Source: a virus. From it: 64,000 nucleotides of DNA. The translations under genes were made by a program, and so were the position numbers. Location of the stretch: positions 62,001 through 126,000 of IMG/VR virus record IMGVR_UViG_3300023184_000024; one strand, 5' to 3'. A model generated the notes under the pieces. It had not been told where the DNA came from. It searched no databases and saw nothing but the letters and a program-made list of their open reading frames with translations. Below are positions 15,881 through 24,943 of the stretch, in pieces (the first letter of the stretch is position 1; every line of letters begins with the position of its first letter).

Positions 15881-18538
15881 ATGAGTTACGTCGACGCACT
15901 TTTTGATCGTGAACACGATCGCATTCATGTTGTAGAAAGAAAAAATGGCATACGGGAATATCGAGAATATCCTGCCAGCTATATTTTTTACTATGACGAC
16001 CCACGTGGTAAATTTCGTAGTATTTTTGGCGGGTCTGTTTCAAGATTCAGCACACGCAACAACAAAGAGTTTCGCAAAGAAATACGTATTCAGAGCAGCC
16101 GCCAAATCTATGAAAGTGATATTAATCCTGTTTTTAGATGCTTTGAAGAAAACTACAAAGGCCAAGATGCTCCAAAATTGCACACAGCATTTTTTGACAT
16201 TGAAGTAGACTTTGATCCAGAGCGAGGCTTTAGTCCACCCAGTGACCCGTTCAACCCAATTACTGCAATTTCAGTTTACCTAGACTGGCTAGACCAACTG
16301 GTCACACTAGTGGTGCCACCTCGACACATGAGTCAAGAGACTGCTCAAGAAATTGCCAAAGAATTTGAAAATACCATTATCTTTGCCAACGAAGGTGAAC
16401 TGTTAAACACTTTTTTGGATCTCATTGATGATGCCGACGTACTAAGTGGATGGAACAGTGAAGGTTTTGATATTCCGTACACTGTGCAACGTATAACTCG
16501 AGTTCTTAGCAAAGACGATACTCGTAGATTTTGTTTATGGGGGCAATTACCTAAACAACGCACATTTGAAAGATTCGGTGCAGAAAATATCACATTTGAC
16601 TTGATTGGTCGTGTTCACATGGATTACATGCAGTTATATCGCAAATACACCTATGAAGAACGTCACAGTTATTCATTGGATGCAATCGGCGAGCACGAAC
16701 TAAACGAACGTAAGACTGCGTTCGAAGGCACATTGGATCAGTTGTACAATCAAAACTTTAAAACATTTATCGAGTACAACAGACAAGATACAATGTTACT
16801 GGCCAGATTAGATAAGAAATTACGTTTCTTAGATCTGGCCAACGAATTGGCACATGCCAACACTGTATTGCTACAAACCACCATGGGTGCAGTAGCAGTA
16901 ACCGAGCAAGCGATTATAAATGAAGCGCACGAAAGAGGCGTCGTAGTTCCTAACCGTAAAGAAAGATTCACAGATGAAGATACACAAGCCGCAGGTGCCT
17001 ATGTTGCTTATCCCAAAAAAGGCATCCACGAATGGGTCGGTGCAATTGACATTAACTCGCTCTACCCCTCAGCGATCCGCGCTCTTAACATGGCGCCCGA
17101 AACAATTATTGGACAACTCCGTCCGATAATGACCAATCGGATTATCAAAGAAAAAATTGATAAAGGTGCCAGTTTTGCGGCAGCCTGGGAAGGCCTGTTT
17201 GCCAGCTTGGAATATACCGCTGTGATGGAACAACAACGTGGCACAGAAATTACCATAGATTGGCAAAATGGTGAAGAGAGTGTTCACAGTGCCGCTGAAA
17301 TTTGGCAAATAGTTTTTAACAGTAATAACCCTTGGATTCTCAGTGCAAATGGCACCATCTTCAACTATGACCAGGAAGGCATCATTCCGGGCCTGCTTGC
17401 ACGATGGTACAGAGAACGTAAAGAACTACAAGTCAAGTTAAAAGAGTCAACAACCAAACAAGATCAAGAATTTTGGGACAAGAGACAGCTGGTCAAGAAG
17501 ATTAACTTGAACAGTTTGTATGGTGCTATTCTTAATCCCGGTTGTAGGTTCTTTGACAAACGCATTGGACAGAGTACTACGCTAACTGGTCGTAGTATTG
17601 CCAAGCACATGGACAGTTTTGTCAACGAGTGCATCACTGGCAAGTACGATCACACTGGTGACTCTATTATCTACGGGGACACTGACTCTGTTTATTTTAG
17701 TGCATGGCCGGTCCTTAAACAAGAAGTTGCCGAAGGACGAATGGAATGGAGCAAAGAAACTTGCATTGCTTTGTACGATTCCATTGCTGATCAAGTCAAT
17801 CAAAGTTTTCCTGGATTTATGGAACAAGCATTTCATTGTCCGAGAGATATGGGATCCATCATCAAAGGCGGTCGAGAGTTGATTGCTGATCGTAGCCTGT
17901 TTATTACTAAAAAACGATATGCTGTCAACATCTTTGACAAAGAGGGCAAACGAAAAGACGTTGACGGAAAAACTGGCTCTATCAAAGCAATGGGGCTTGA
18001 TTTAAAACGTTCCGACACTCCTAAAATTATTCAAGACTTCTTGTGGGAAATTCTAAATAATGTACTTGCTGGTTCTACTCGAGTAGACATCATTGAACGT
18101 ATACGAAAATTCAAGTACGAGTTCATGGAACGTCCTGGTTGGGAAAAAGGTAGTCCCAAGCGTGTTAACAATTTGACCAAGTACGGCAAAGAAGAAGAAC
18201 GACTTGGAAGAGCAAACATGCCAGGGCATGTGAGAGCGGCAATTAACTGGAATAATATGCGCAGGATGAATGGAGATAATTATTCAATGCAGATAGTAGA
18301 TGGTATGAAAACTATTGTGTGTAAACTTAAATCAAATGCGCTTGGTTGGACCAGCATTGGTTATCCCACAGATGAGATACATCTTCCACAATGGTTCAAA
18401 GAATTGCCATTTGACGATGCAGAAATGGAAGCCACTGTGGTTGATCAAAAGATCAGCAACCTACTTGGTGTTCTTGACTGGGACCTGAGCAGTGCAACTA
18501 ATACAGAAAACACTTTCCAAAATTTATTTGAATTCTAA
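15881..18538 (+). CDS. 43: Family B DNA polymerase, T4 gp43 type
   Basis: 885 aa (T4 gp43 is 898). Exonuclease motif I is FFDIEVDF with D106 and E108; polymerase motif A is D390-INSLYPS; motif B is KKINLNSLYGA near 545; motif C is Y598-GDTDS with D600 and D602; KKRY follows near 677. Both the 3'-5' exonuclease and polymerase active sites look complete, so this is the replicative enzyme. AGGAGCACA precedes ATG. The stop overlaps the next ATG. It is expected to work with the sliding clamp encoded two genes downstream. Confidence 0.97.
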   Translation: MSYVDALFDREHDRIHVVERKNGIREYREYPASYIFYYDDPRGKFRSIFGGSVSRFSTRNNKEFRKEIRIQSSRQIYESDINPVFRCFEENYKGQDAPKLHTAFFDIEVDFDPERGFSPPSDPFNPITAISVYLDWLDQLVTLVVPPRHMSQETAQEIAKEFENTIIFANEGELLNTFLDLIDDADVLSGWNSEGFDIPYTVQRITRVLSKDDTRRFCLWGQLPKQRTFERFGAENITFDLIGRVHMDYMQLYRKYTYEERHSYSLDAIGEHELNERKTAFEGTLDQLYNQNFKTFIEYNRQDTMLLARLDKKLRFLDLANELAHANTVLLQTTMGAVAVTEQAIINEAHERGVVVPNRKERFTDEDTQAAGAYVAYPKKGIHEWVGAIDINSLYPSAIRALNMAPETIIGQLRPIMTNRIIKEKIDKGASFAAAWEGLFASLEYTAVMEQQRGTEITIDWQNGEESVHSAAEIWQIVFNSNNPWILSANGTIFNYDQEGIIPGLLARWYRERKELQVKLKESTTKQDQEFWDKRQLVKKINLNSLYGAILNPGCRFFDKRIGQSTTLTGRSIAKHMDSFVNECITGKYDHTGDSIIYGDTDSVYFSAWPVLKQEVAEGRMEWSKETCIALYDSIADQVNQSFPGFMEQAFHCPRDMGSIIKGGRELIADRSLFITKKRYAVNIFDKEGKRKDVDGKTGSIKAMGLDLKRSDTPKIIQDFLWEILNNVLAGSTRVDIIERIRKFKYEFMERPGWEKGSPKRVNNLTKYGKEEERLGRANMPGHVRAAINWNNMRRMNGDNYSMQIVDGMKTIVCKLKSNALGWTSIGYPTDEIHLPQWFKELPFDDAEMEATVVDQKISNLLGVLDWDLSSATNTENTFQNLFEF

Positions 18539-19479
18539 TGAAACTCAGTGACATTGTCGGATATAAGAACTTGCTAAACAGTCTTACTTGTTTAGAGAGC
18601 AAAGCTATGATCAATAAAGAGCTTGGACCATCGTTGCATGCAGTGTTAACTGGCTTGTTGACCAGCCCTGAAAAAGGCCAACTTTTGTGCAAGAACCTAG
18701 CAGACATTCATTCACAGATTGATGTTTATATACAAACCCTTGACAGTATCAAGGATGATGTTCAACAGTTAATCAACAACGCAGAACCAGACTATCTAAA
18801 TGAAAGCTTTAGATTATACTCTGAAGAAATGGTCAATGATTCGACCGTACATATTTTAAATCGCAGGTTGGCTATAACGCCTGAAACTGATGAGTTTATT
18901 AAAAATCGAATCTCAATTTACAGTGACTGGCAGCACCCAGGTATCATTCTACGTCCCGGCATCGAAAGCTGGATTACTAATCTAGTCGGGCTAGATCCTC
19001 TGTATCTAGTAGATGAACGAGAAGAGTTGGTTAGTCCTGCTCTGCGAAGATTCAATGCTGAATATCAACGACGACTACGGACTTACGAAGTCAACGAACA
19101 AGACAAGGCCCCAATTTTCAAAGATTTGCCCGATGGTCAGTTTAGCTTTTGTTTTGCGTATAACTTTTTTCATTACAAACCAATAAGCATATTTTCCCGG
19201 TATATTGAAGAAGCGTTTACTAAACTTAAACCAGGTGGCGTATTTGCATTGACCTTCAATGACGGTGATCGCGCTGGCGGAGTGGAATTGGCTGAACGCA
19301 ATTTTATGGTTTACACGCCATGGCATATGATTAAAAGCATTGCCGAAAAAACTGGCTATGAAATTTTACGCTATGATCAATTAGATCACGCTACCACATG
19401 GGTTGAAATCAAAAAACCCGGAGAACTAACCAGCCTTAGAGGGGGCCAATCTTTAGCCAGACTGGTTGCAAAACCCTAA
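18538..19479 (+). CDS. SAM-methyltransferase-like protein between polymerase and clamp
   Basis: 313 aa. The C-terminal half has the late motifs of a class I methyltransferase: LPDGQFSFCFAYNFFHY (post-II/motif IV region), LKPGGVFALTFND (motif V-like), then a strand pattern DHATTWVEIKKPG. A glycine-rich motif I is not clear; LVGLDPLYLVDER may stand in for it. Residues 1-120 are helical. Starts on the stop of the polymerase gene. Could methylate a base, protein or small molecule, or be a non-catalytic version. Confidence 0.55.
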   Translation: MKLSDIVGYKNLLNSLTCLESKAMINKELGPSLHAVLTGLLTSPEKGQLLCKNLADIHSQIDVYIQTLDSIKDDVQQLINNAEPDYLNESFRLYSEEMVNDSTVHILNRRLAITPETDEFIKNRISIYSDWQHPGIILRPGIESWITNLVGLDPLYLVDEREELVSPALRRFNAEYQRRLRTYEVNEQDKAPIFKDLPDGQFSFCFAYNFFHYKPISIFSRYIEEAFTKLKPGGVFALTFNDGDRAGGVELAERNFMVYTPWHMIKSIAEKTGYEILRYDQLDHATTWVEIKKPGELTSLRGGQSLARLVAKP

Positions 19480-19494
19480 CAGACATGCTATAAT
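19466..19494 (+). promoter_or_regulatory. Sigma70-type promoter TTGCAA-17-TATAAT
   Basis: -35 TTGCAA 19466-19471 lies within the end of the preceding gene, -10 TATAAT 19489-19494, spacer 17, followed by ACAGGAGAATATTT and ATG 19519. Gives the clamp its own transcript. Confidence 0.65.
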
Positions 19495-19518
19495 TTTTAA
19501 CACAGGAGAATATTTAAT

Positions 19519-20250
19519 ATGAGAGACCACCTTCTAGATCTAGTAGAACACACATTTGACTTGGGTTGTATTGACCTAGTCAAAATTACTGGCAATGACC
19601 AGGAAACACTGATTGACGGCATTGCCGAGGATCGTAGTGTTGTAGTACAGGGACGTTTTTTAGCACCAGTATCTGAGTTTGTTGGCGTTTTTGGTATGCC
19701 AAACTTAAGCAAACTCAAGATTCTTTTAAACTTAGAAGCATACCGAGAAAATGCAAAAATCACAGTGTCGCGACAAACTCGCAACGGAGTTGATGCACCA
19801 GTGGGGTTGCACTTTGTGAATGAACACAACGATTTCAAGAACGACTATCGTTTTATGACTTCGGAAATTGTTGCTGAAAAACTTAAAACTGTAAAATTCA
19901 AAGGAGCAACCTGGCACATTGAATTTGAACCAACTGTGGCAGGAATTCAGCGTCTACGAATGCAGGCACAGGCCAATGCCGAGGAAGCCACATTCCAGGC
20001 ACGCACAGACAACGGAGATTTGAAGTTTATGTTTGGTGATCACAGCACACACGCCGGCGAGTTTGTGTTCCAACCCAGCATAAACGGTGAACTCAAACGT
20101 GCGTGGAGTTGGCCCAAGGTACAAATTATGTCAATTATGAGTTTGACCGGTGACAAGCTAATGAAAATCAGCGATGACGGCGCCGCACAAATTACTGTTA
20201 ACTCAGGCATTGCTGAATACAACTATATCTTGCCTGCACAAAGCAAATAA
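19519..20250 (+). CDS. 45: Sliding clamp, T4 gp45-like
   Basis: 243 aa (T4 gp45 228). The chain alternates strands and helices in two similar halves and contains PNLSKLKILLNLEAYRENA and ADKL-like LTGDKLMKISDDGAAQITV, typical of the gp45 trimeric clamp. It would tether the family B polymerase and, in T4, also late RNA polymerase. Own promoter and ribosome site. Start ATG directly behind AGGAGAATATTTAAT. Context (two genes after polymerase) supports the call. Confidence 0.88.
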   Translation: MRDHLLDLVEHTFDLGCIDLVKITGNDQETLIDGIAEDRSVVVQGRFLAPVSEFVGVFGMPNLSKLKILLNLEAYRENAKITVSRQTRNGVDAPVGLHFVNEHNDFKNDYRFMTSEIVAEKLKTVKFKGATWHIEFEPTVAGIQRLRMQAQANAEEATFQARTDNGDLKFMFGDHSTHAGEFVFQPSINGELKRAWSWPKVQIMSIMSLTGDKLMKISDDGAAQITVNSGIAEYNYILPAQSK

Positions 20251-21101
20251 TGAAAACTGCCCACGATCCCATTGTTGATCCCAAAGTACAGGCCAGTATT
20301 CAACACATTGTCAACAACATTGACTGTGCTGACTTGTCGTTGGAGCAATGGGACTTGCAGGCATATCTAGATCAATTTGATCATTGGATAAAGTCCAGTT
20401 CTTATAATGCAATACAAGGACTAGATAGTTTTCCGGTAAGAGCATACAGTTGCGGCTCGTTAGAATCTATTGTGTCATTTGTTCATCGGCATGCTACAAA
20501 ACGTAGAATTAGATTTAGTCGTGCCGAATTCGTTGCCAGCAAGATTGCCGCAAACCATTGTCAATGTAATTGGTGTTTTCTTGAAGATGATGTTATCATG
20601 CCCAATGATGCTGTCATTATCAGTGCACCATTTTCTGGCAATGGGGGATACTATCCCGGCTTTAATAATCTGATTGACTTGTGTAACATCAACAATGTTC
20701 CGGTGTTGCTGGATATTTCTTATTATGGCATCAGTCATGGCATTGCTATAGATGTTGACCAACCATGCATCACCGATGTTGTGTGTAGTTTGAGCAAACC
20801 AATGAATGTGCAATTTAGACTTGGTATAAGGTTTTGTAAAACTGACCATGACGATCTTGTGCAAGTAAATTCAGATTTGAAATTGTTCAATCGATTCAGT
20901 GCCACAGTTGGCATTGAACTTATGAAGAATTACACGCACAATTGGTTTGTTGAAAAATATTTGCCCAAGCATAAAAATATTTGTAAACAACATAATTTAG
21001 AATCCACCAACACATTTACGTTGGCCATTGGTTCATCGCCCGAGTTTATGCGTAACGGGTTTTGTAGGGTTTGCATCACAGAAGAACTATTAAATGATTG
21101 A
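20250..21101 (+). CDS. Compact PLP-dependent aminotransferase-fold protein (copy 1)
   Basis: 283 aa, shorter than usual fold-type I aminotransferases (about 390). Signatures of that fold are in order: SCGSLESI (phosphate-loop position), D155-x-x-Y158 in VLLDISYYG, SLSK with K183 as the Schiff-base lysine, then R190-x-G. It seems to keep the cofactor domain and lack a full C-terminal domain. It overlaps the following 2-oxoglutarate oxygenase gene by 8 bases; a second copy of this pair is at 33463-35101. Substrate unknown; an amino acid or amino sugar is inferred. Confidence 0.65.
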   Translation: MKTAHDPIVDPKVQASIQHIVNNIDCADLSLEQWDLQAYLDQFDHWIKSSSYNAIQGLDSFPVRAYSCGSLESIVSFVHRHATKRRIRFSRAEFVASKIAANHCQCNWCFLEDDVIMPNDAVIISAPFSGNGGYYPGFNNLIDLCNINNVPVLLDISYYGISHGIAIDVDQPCITDVVCSLSKPMNVQFRLGIRFCKTDHDDLVQVNSDLKLFNRFSATVGIELMKNYTHNWFVEKYLPKHKNICKQHNLESTNTFTLAIGSSPEFMRNGFCRVCITEELLND

Positions 21102-21675
21102 ATTTACAAAAAACTATCCCGGTGACTATCTGCATTGCGGGCAAATGGATTTGCCGTGGGAACAAATACACCGGGACTTGCAAACGGTTGCAGACGAACA
21201 AACTAAAAATTGGTCAATCATTGACAACGGTGCTTACCAGGATAATGCCAGTGTTCTACAAAATGAATACAAAAAATACGGTTACAATCAACACAACACA
21301 CAAAGTTGGAAAACCACAAACTTTGACCCTAAAATTAACTTCGAATGGGAAAATTTAATTGCTGAAGTATTGCCCTTGGACAATGCTGTTGTTACAATAC
21401 ACAGACAAGATCCAGGACAGGTGTTGCCTTGGCACATTGATCGATTTTTCATGCACAAGCGTTTGTATCCCAACGACGAAAGACCAATTTGGAGATTTCT
21501 GGTATTCTTGGAAGAATGGCAGAATGGACATGTATTGCAGGTAGGCAACTCCGTGTTGCATCACTGGCAACAAGGTGACACTGTAGTATGGACACCAGGA
21601 ACATGGCACTTGGCTGCCAACGTAGGTCTAAATAAAAAGTGGACTGCTAACATCACAGGATTTTTAAAAGTTTAA
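21094..21675 (+). CDS. 2-oxoglutarate/Fe(II) oxygenase-like, beta-hydroxylase type
   Basis: 193 aa. LPWHIDRF gives the HxD half of the iron triad near residue 112; H-x-W-QGD ... TPGTWHLAANVG gives a distal His. The WRFLVFLEEWQNGHVLQV stretch is like aspartyl/asparaginyl beta-hydroxylases. It would hydroxylate an amino acid, peptide or base using 2-oxoglutarate and oxygen. Overlaps both neighbours, so tightly coupled to the PLP-fold protein and to the DpdA-like gene that starts on its stop codon. Confidence 0.75.
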   Translation: MIEFTKNYPGDYLHCGQMDLPWEQIHRDLQTVADEQTKNWSIIDNGAYQDNASVLQNEYKKYGYNQHNTQSWKTTNFDPKINFEWENLIAEVLPLDNAVVTIHRQDPGQVLPWHIDRFFMHKRLYPNDERPIWRFLVFLEEWQNGHVLQVGNSVLHHWQQGDTVVWTPGTWHLAANVGLNKKWTANITGFLKV

Positions 21676-23240
21676 TGACGCAAGATAATTTAACCTCTAA
21701 GCAAAACGATTACGCTGTGTTTCTACCAGCAATATCGGGCTTCTATGCCACGTTCATAGGTAAACAGCGTGATCCTATGAACGGACCATATGTGGAGCCT
21801 GCACGTATGCCACAGGGCATGCCTGACATGGAACAGATGAATTGGCTCAACAGTCAACAGGCATTGTTTCCATACAAGTGGTCATTGTACTCAGGTGGTC
21901 ACGCCAACCTAGACTTGAACAAACAAGACTGGTCAGAAGACATGGTTCGTAATCGTGAACCTGGCACTGTAATCTTAGGCGACTCGGGTGGTTTCCAAAT
22001 TGCCAAAGGCCTATGGGAAGGTGACTGGAAAGCCAACTCGGGTTGCGGCAAGGCACAAAAGAAGCGCGATGCTGTGCTCAAGTGGTTAGACGGGGTTTCT
22101 GACTATGGCATGATCTTGGATATTCCCACATGGGTTATCCATGACAAGAAAGCATCAGCGGCTTGTCAAATTACCACACTGCAAGAAGCTGTGGATGCTA
22201 CCAAGTTCAACAATGAATACTTCATGGCTCATCGCAAGGGTGTTAAAAATGGTGGTGCCAAGTTCTTGAACGTGTTGCAGGGCGCCAATCATGCTGACGC
22301 AGATCGCTGGTACGACATGATGAAACACTACTGCGATCCTGCACAATACCCTGACACACATTTCAATGGGTGGTCAATGGGCGGACAAAACATGTGCGAT
22401 GTGCATTTGGTGCTACGACGACTAGTAGCACTGCGTCACGACAACCTGCTACAGCAAGGTGTTCATGATTGGATGCACTTCTTGGGCACATCAAAGTTGG
22501 AATGGGCTGTGTTACTCACCGTGATTCAAAGAGCAGTTAGAAAATACGTTAATCCGTCTTTTACTATCTCCTTTGATTGTGCCAGCCCATTCCTTGCCAC
22601 AGCCAATGGACAGGTCTACCATGAAATTGTGTTGCCGCACGATGGCAAGTGGTCATATAGAATGAATCCCATTGTAGATGACAAAAAGTATGCCGCAGAC
22701 ACAAGGCCCTTTGGGCAAGCAGTGGTAGCAGACGGTTTGGTTGATAAGTTTGATGAAAGCCCAATCAGTCTCAATTTGCAAATGAAAGACATTTGTTATT
22801 ACAAGCCTGGTGATTTGAACAAGATCGGTAAAGAAGGCAAGACTTCGTGGGATAGTTTTAGCTATGCCTTGCTGATGGGTCACAATGTTTGGTTGCATTT
22901 GGAATCTGTGCAACGTGCCAATCGTGAGTTTGATGCAGGCTCTAGACCCAGAATGATGTGGGATGTCAACGGCAGTCATGAAAAGTTTGAGGACATTGTT
23001 GAGGCCATATTTGCCACTCCAGATCGAGCCACAGCTGAGGCTATTATTGAGAACTATGATCGTTATTGGATGGATATTGTAGGTACACGTGGATTCAAAG
23101 GTAAAAAGGCAAAGAACGCACATACTCAATTCAATGCACTGTTTGAAATTGGAAAAGTTGAAGTTGACGGGGGATCCGATGATAGTGTACAATTAGATAC
23201 ACTGGCACTAGATCAACTTGAGCAGGAACAAAAAATATGA
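21675..23240 (+). CDS. dpdA: DpdA-like DNA transglycosylase (tRNA-guanine transglycosylase fold)
   Basis: 521 aa. D103-SGGFQ matches the catalytic DSGGFQ of tRNA-guanine transglycosylases; NVLQGANHADADRWYDMM, HFNGWSMGGQ and ISFDCASPF occupy the positions of the later substrate and nucleophile motifs (GxVQGG, GxAVGG, D-x-F-D). Phage and island-encoded DpdA proteins of this fold insert 7-deazaguanine bases into DNA. FolE, QueD-like and QueE-like genes in the same window supply the pathway, favouring DNA over tRNA as target (inference). Starts on the stop of the oxygenase gene. Confidence 0.8.
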   Translation: MTQDNLTSKQNDYAVFLPAISGFYATFIGKQRDPMNGPYVEPARMPQGMPDMEQMNWLNSQQALFPYKWSLYSGGHANLDLNKQDWSEDMVRNREPGTVILGDSGGFQIAKGLWEGDWKANSGCGKAQKKRDAVLKWLDGVSDYGMILDIPTWVIHDKKASAACQITTLQEAVDATKFNNEYFMAHRKGVKNGGAKFLNVLQGANHADADRWYDMMKHYCDPAQYPDTHFNGWSMGGQNMCDVHLVLRRLVALRHDNLLQQGVHDWMHFLGTSKLEWAVLLTVIQRAVRKYVNPSFTISFDCASPFLATANGQVYHEIVLPHDGKWSYRMNPIVDDKKYAADTRPFGQAVVADGLVDKFDESPISLNLQMKDICYYKPGDLNKIGKEGKTSWDSFSYALLMGHNVWLHLESVQRANREFDAGSRPRMMWDVNGSHEKFEDIVEAIFATPDRATAEAIIENYDRYWMDIVGTRGFKGKKAKNAHTQFNALFEIGKVEVDGGSDDSVQLDTLALDQLEQEQKI

Positions 23241-23746
23241 ATAGAGAAGGACACAACAATACCAAATTCTTTACCGGGGTAGAAGTAGAACATACTCCTG
23301 CGTTCGGTAAAAAAACATTGTTTGTAGTGGGGATACAACCAGTTGCTGACATTGCGTTAAATCTAAATGGGTGTGAGCACATTTATTTTGGTGCCAATAT
23401 GAGTTTCCCGTCAAGCATACGCACCAACGATGCTGTGTTCTGGAATCCATGGGAACATATGATTGAGCACTTTTTATCCAGAGGATATACGTGTACCTTA
23501 GACATCAATGTTTCTCAAGTAGAAGGCTTGCTAGAAACTGGATTATGCGAATACAACAATTTTATTCCCATGATATCTGTTAAGTTGCCGTATGCAAGAC
23601 AACTTGGATATAATGCCACAATCAAAATTGACGACAAAGATTTTGCCGCAACCAATCCAGGAGTTTGGTGTCATAGCGTACACGATTTGATGGCAAGAGA
23701 TAAATTCACAGACTGGAATCAATATAAAAAAGATGAGGTGTTATAA
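23237..23746 (+). CDS. Hypothetical protein next to DpdA
   Basis: 169 aa. Not recognised. A central stretch AFGKKTLFVVGIQPVADIAL and HIYFGANMSFP suggests an alpha/beta fold; the later EHFLSRGYTCTLDINVSQVEG could be a radical SAM-like or Rossmann half-fold but lacks cysteines for a cluster. Overlaps the dpdA stop by 4 bases and the next gene by 1, so probably co-expressed and perhaps part of DNA modification. Confidence 0.6.
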   Translation: MNREGHNNTKFFTGVEVEHTPAFGKKTLFVVGIQPVADIALNLNGCEHIYFGANMSFPSSIRTNDAVFWNPWEHMIEHFLSRGYTCTLDINVSQVEGLLETGLCEYNNFIPMISVKLPYARQLGYNATIKIDDKDFAATNPGVWCHSVHDLMARDKFTDWNQYKKDEVL

Positions 23747-23967
23747 TGAAAACGTTTGACACATTTGAAGAAGTACAAGGAATGATGCCTTGTGTTAAGA
23801 GACCTATTATTGTACATGCTAAGAAATTTGAATTTGACTTTCGTGTAAACACACTAGAAGGCAATTACAAACAGGGCAAAGCAGGCGATTATCTAATGCG
23901 TGGCATTGATGGCGAACTGTATATTTGCGATGGTCCTATCTTTGAACGAAGCTACGATTTTGTATGA
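23746..23967 (+). CDS. Small PGDYG-like protein
   Basis: 73 aa. The C-terminal AGDYLMRGIDGELYICDGPIF matches the PGDYG-type phage domain (A/PGDYLxxGxxGExYxxxxxIF), a small beta fold of unknown role. Starts on the stop of the previous gene. Confidence 0.65.
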   Translation: MKTFDTFEEVQGMMPCVKRPIIVHAKKFEFDFRVNTLEGNYKQGKAGDYLMRGIDGELYICDGPIFERSYDFV

Positions 23968-24152
23968 ACGAACGAATTAAAGAACTTGCCGAACAGGCCG
24001 GCTGGGACAATCATCACTCAAAATTTGATACTAGGATTGAAAAGTTCGCCGAGTTGATTGTGAAAGAAACTTTACAAATTGCTAGAGTGGGTATGGAGTT
24101 TGGACCCAGTATGGAAGAAGCAGTTTACACTTATTTCGGAGTTGAAGAATGA
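23964..24152 (+). CDS. Small FAELIV-family protein, copy 1
   Basis: 62 aa: NERIKELAEQAG, then KFAELIVKE, ending YFGVEE. This pattern recurs at 24149 and 24740. Small phage proteins of this type are widespread and uncharacterised. Overlaps both neighbours by 4 bases. Its 5' coding sequence is nearly identical to that of the next gene, indicating recent tandem duplication. Confidence 0.65.
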   Translation: MNERIKELAEQAGWDNHHSKFDTRIEKFAELIVKETLQIARVGMEFGPSMEEAVYTYFGVEE

Positions 24153-24439
24153 ACGAACGAATTAAAGAACTTGCTAGGCAAACTGGCATTATTGATGTAG
24201 AACTATTGAATGATTCACAGGCTAAGATGCTTGAAAAGTTCGCCGAGTTGATTGTTCGGGAATGTATCGGATGTTGTGAACAAGTTATTAGTGATCCTGT
24301 CCCTAAATCAGTTGACACTTGGCTTAACGGTGGTTCTCAATGTATTGACCAGATTAAACAACATTTCGGAGTTGATGGTATGTCAACGGAAGATAAAAAG
24401 ACCCTAATCAAAGAATTACTAGGAGTGAAGAATGATTGA
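24149..24439 (+). CDS. Small FAELIV-family protein, copy 2
   Basis: 96 aa. Same NERIKELA start and KFAELIVRECIGCCEQV core as its neighbour, with KQHFGVDG and an extra tail MSTEDKKTLIKELLGVKND. Three cysteines in the core. Overlaps the next gene by 8 bases. Confidence 0.65.
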   Translation: MNERIKELARQTGIIDVELLNDSQAKMLEKFAELIVRECIGCCEQVISDPVPKSVDTWLNGGSQCIDQIKQHFGVDGMSTEDKKTLIKELLGVKND

Positions 24440-24743
24440 CTACTACGAAGCACTTAAAGAAATGCACCAGGGTAATGTGGTCAAATATGTTGGCACAGTG
24501 AATGGCAATGTGATGAGCGATAATGGTGCCAGTTTCTGTATGTGCCGTGGTTGTATCTTTCTTTTTGATGCGGGCGTAATCAAGTGGAACAAGTTGGGAT
24601 ATATGGTCTACGATCCAGACTTTCGTTATGAACTCACAGGTGAAACTGTGGATCCAAGAGCATGGAAACCAGAAAAGAAAACGGACCGTAAAGAGATTAA
24701 ATCAAAGTTAGGCTACAGCCGCATAGGAAGGAATAATGTATGA
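24432..24743 (+). CDS. Hypothetical DUF2829-like small protein
   Basis: 103 aa. DYYEALKEMHQGNVVKYVGT and a later KWNKLGYMVYDPDFRYEL follow the rough plan of small phage proteins in which a helix EALxxxxxGxxV is followed by short strands. The match to the Tad2/DUF2829 group is only in layout. GAAGAATG ribosome context; overlaps both neighbours. Confidence 0.5.
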   Translation: MIDYYEALKEMHQGNVVKYVGTVNGNVMSDNGASFCMCRGCIFLFDAGVIKWNKLGYMVYDPDFRYELTGETVDPRAWKPEKKTDRKEIKSKLGYSRIGRNNV

Positions 24744-24943
24744 AAAAGATACCAATGTTAGAAAAGTTTGCCGCACAAAGTCTTGTTGAACACGACGGTG
24801 AGTTGATTTTTAGTAAAGAAAAGTTCGCCGAGTTGATTGTGGAAGAATGTGCCATGGTGATTGAGAAAAATTTATATAAAAATATTGGCTGGAACACTAG
24901 CAGGAAAGTTAAACAACATTTTGGAATTGAGGAAGAAGAATGA
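24740..24943 (+). CDS. Small FAELIV-family protein, copy 3
   Basis: 67 aa. Contains KFAELIVEECAMVIEKN and ends KQHFGIEEEE; the N-terminal part diverges from copies 1 and 2. A 23-base stretch coding EKFAELIV is identical at DNA level in all three copies (24039-24061, 24233-24255, 24818-24840). Function unknown. Confidence 0.65.
   Translation: MKKIPMLEKFAAQSLVEHDGELIFSKEKFAELIVEECAMVIEKNLYKNIGWNTSRKVKQHFGIEEEE

Noticed and set aside
22653-23192. Long minus-strand reading frame opposite dpdA (179 codons)
   Set aside because: Entirely inside a well-supported gene, no ribosome site, and a composition that follows from the opposite strand.
24432-24743. Tad2-type anti-Thoeris protein
   Set aside because: Only the helix EALxxxxxGxxV and general size agree; strand motifs and expected aromatic residues do not line up, so no anti-defence function is claimed.
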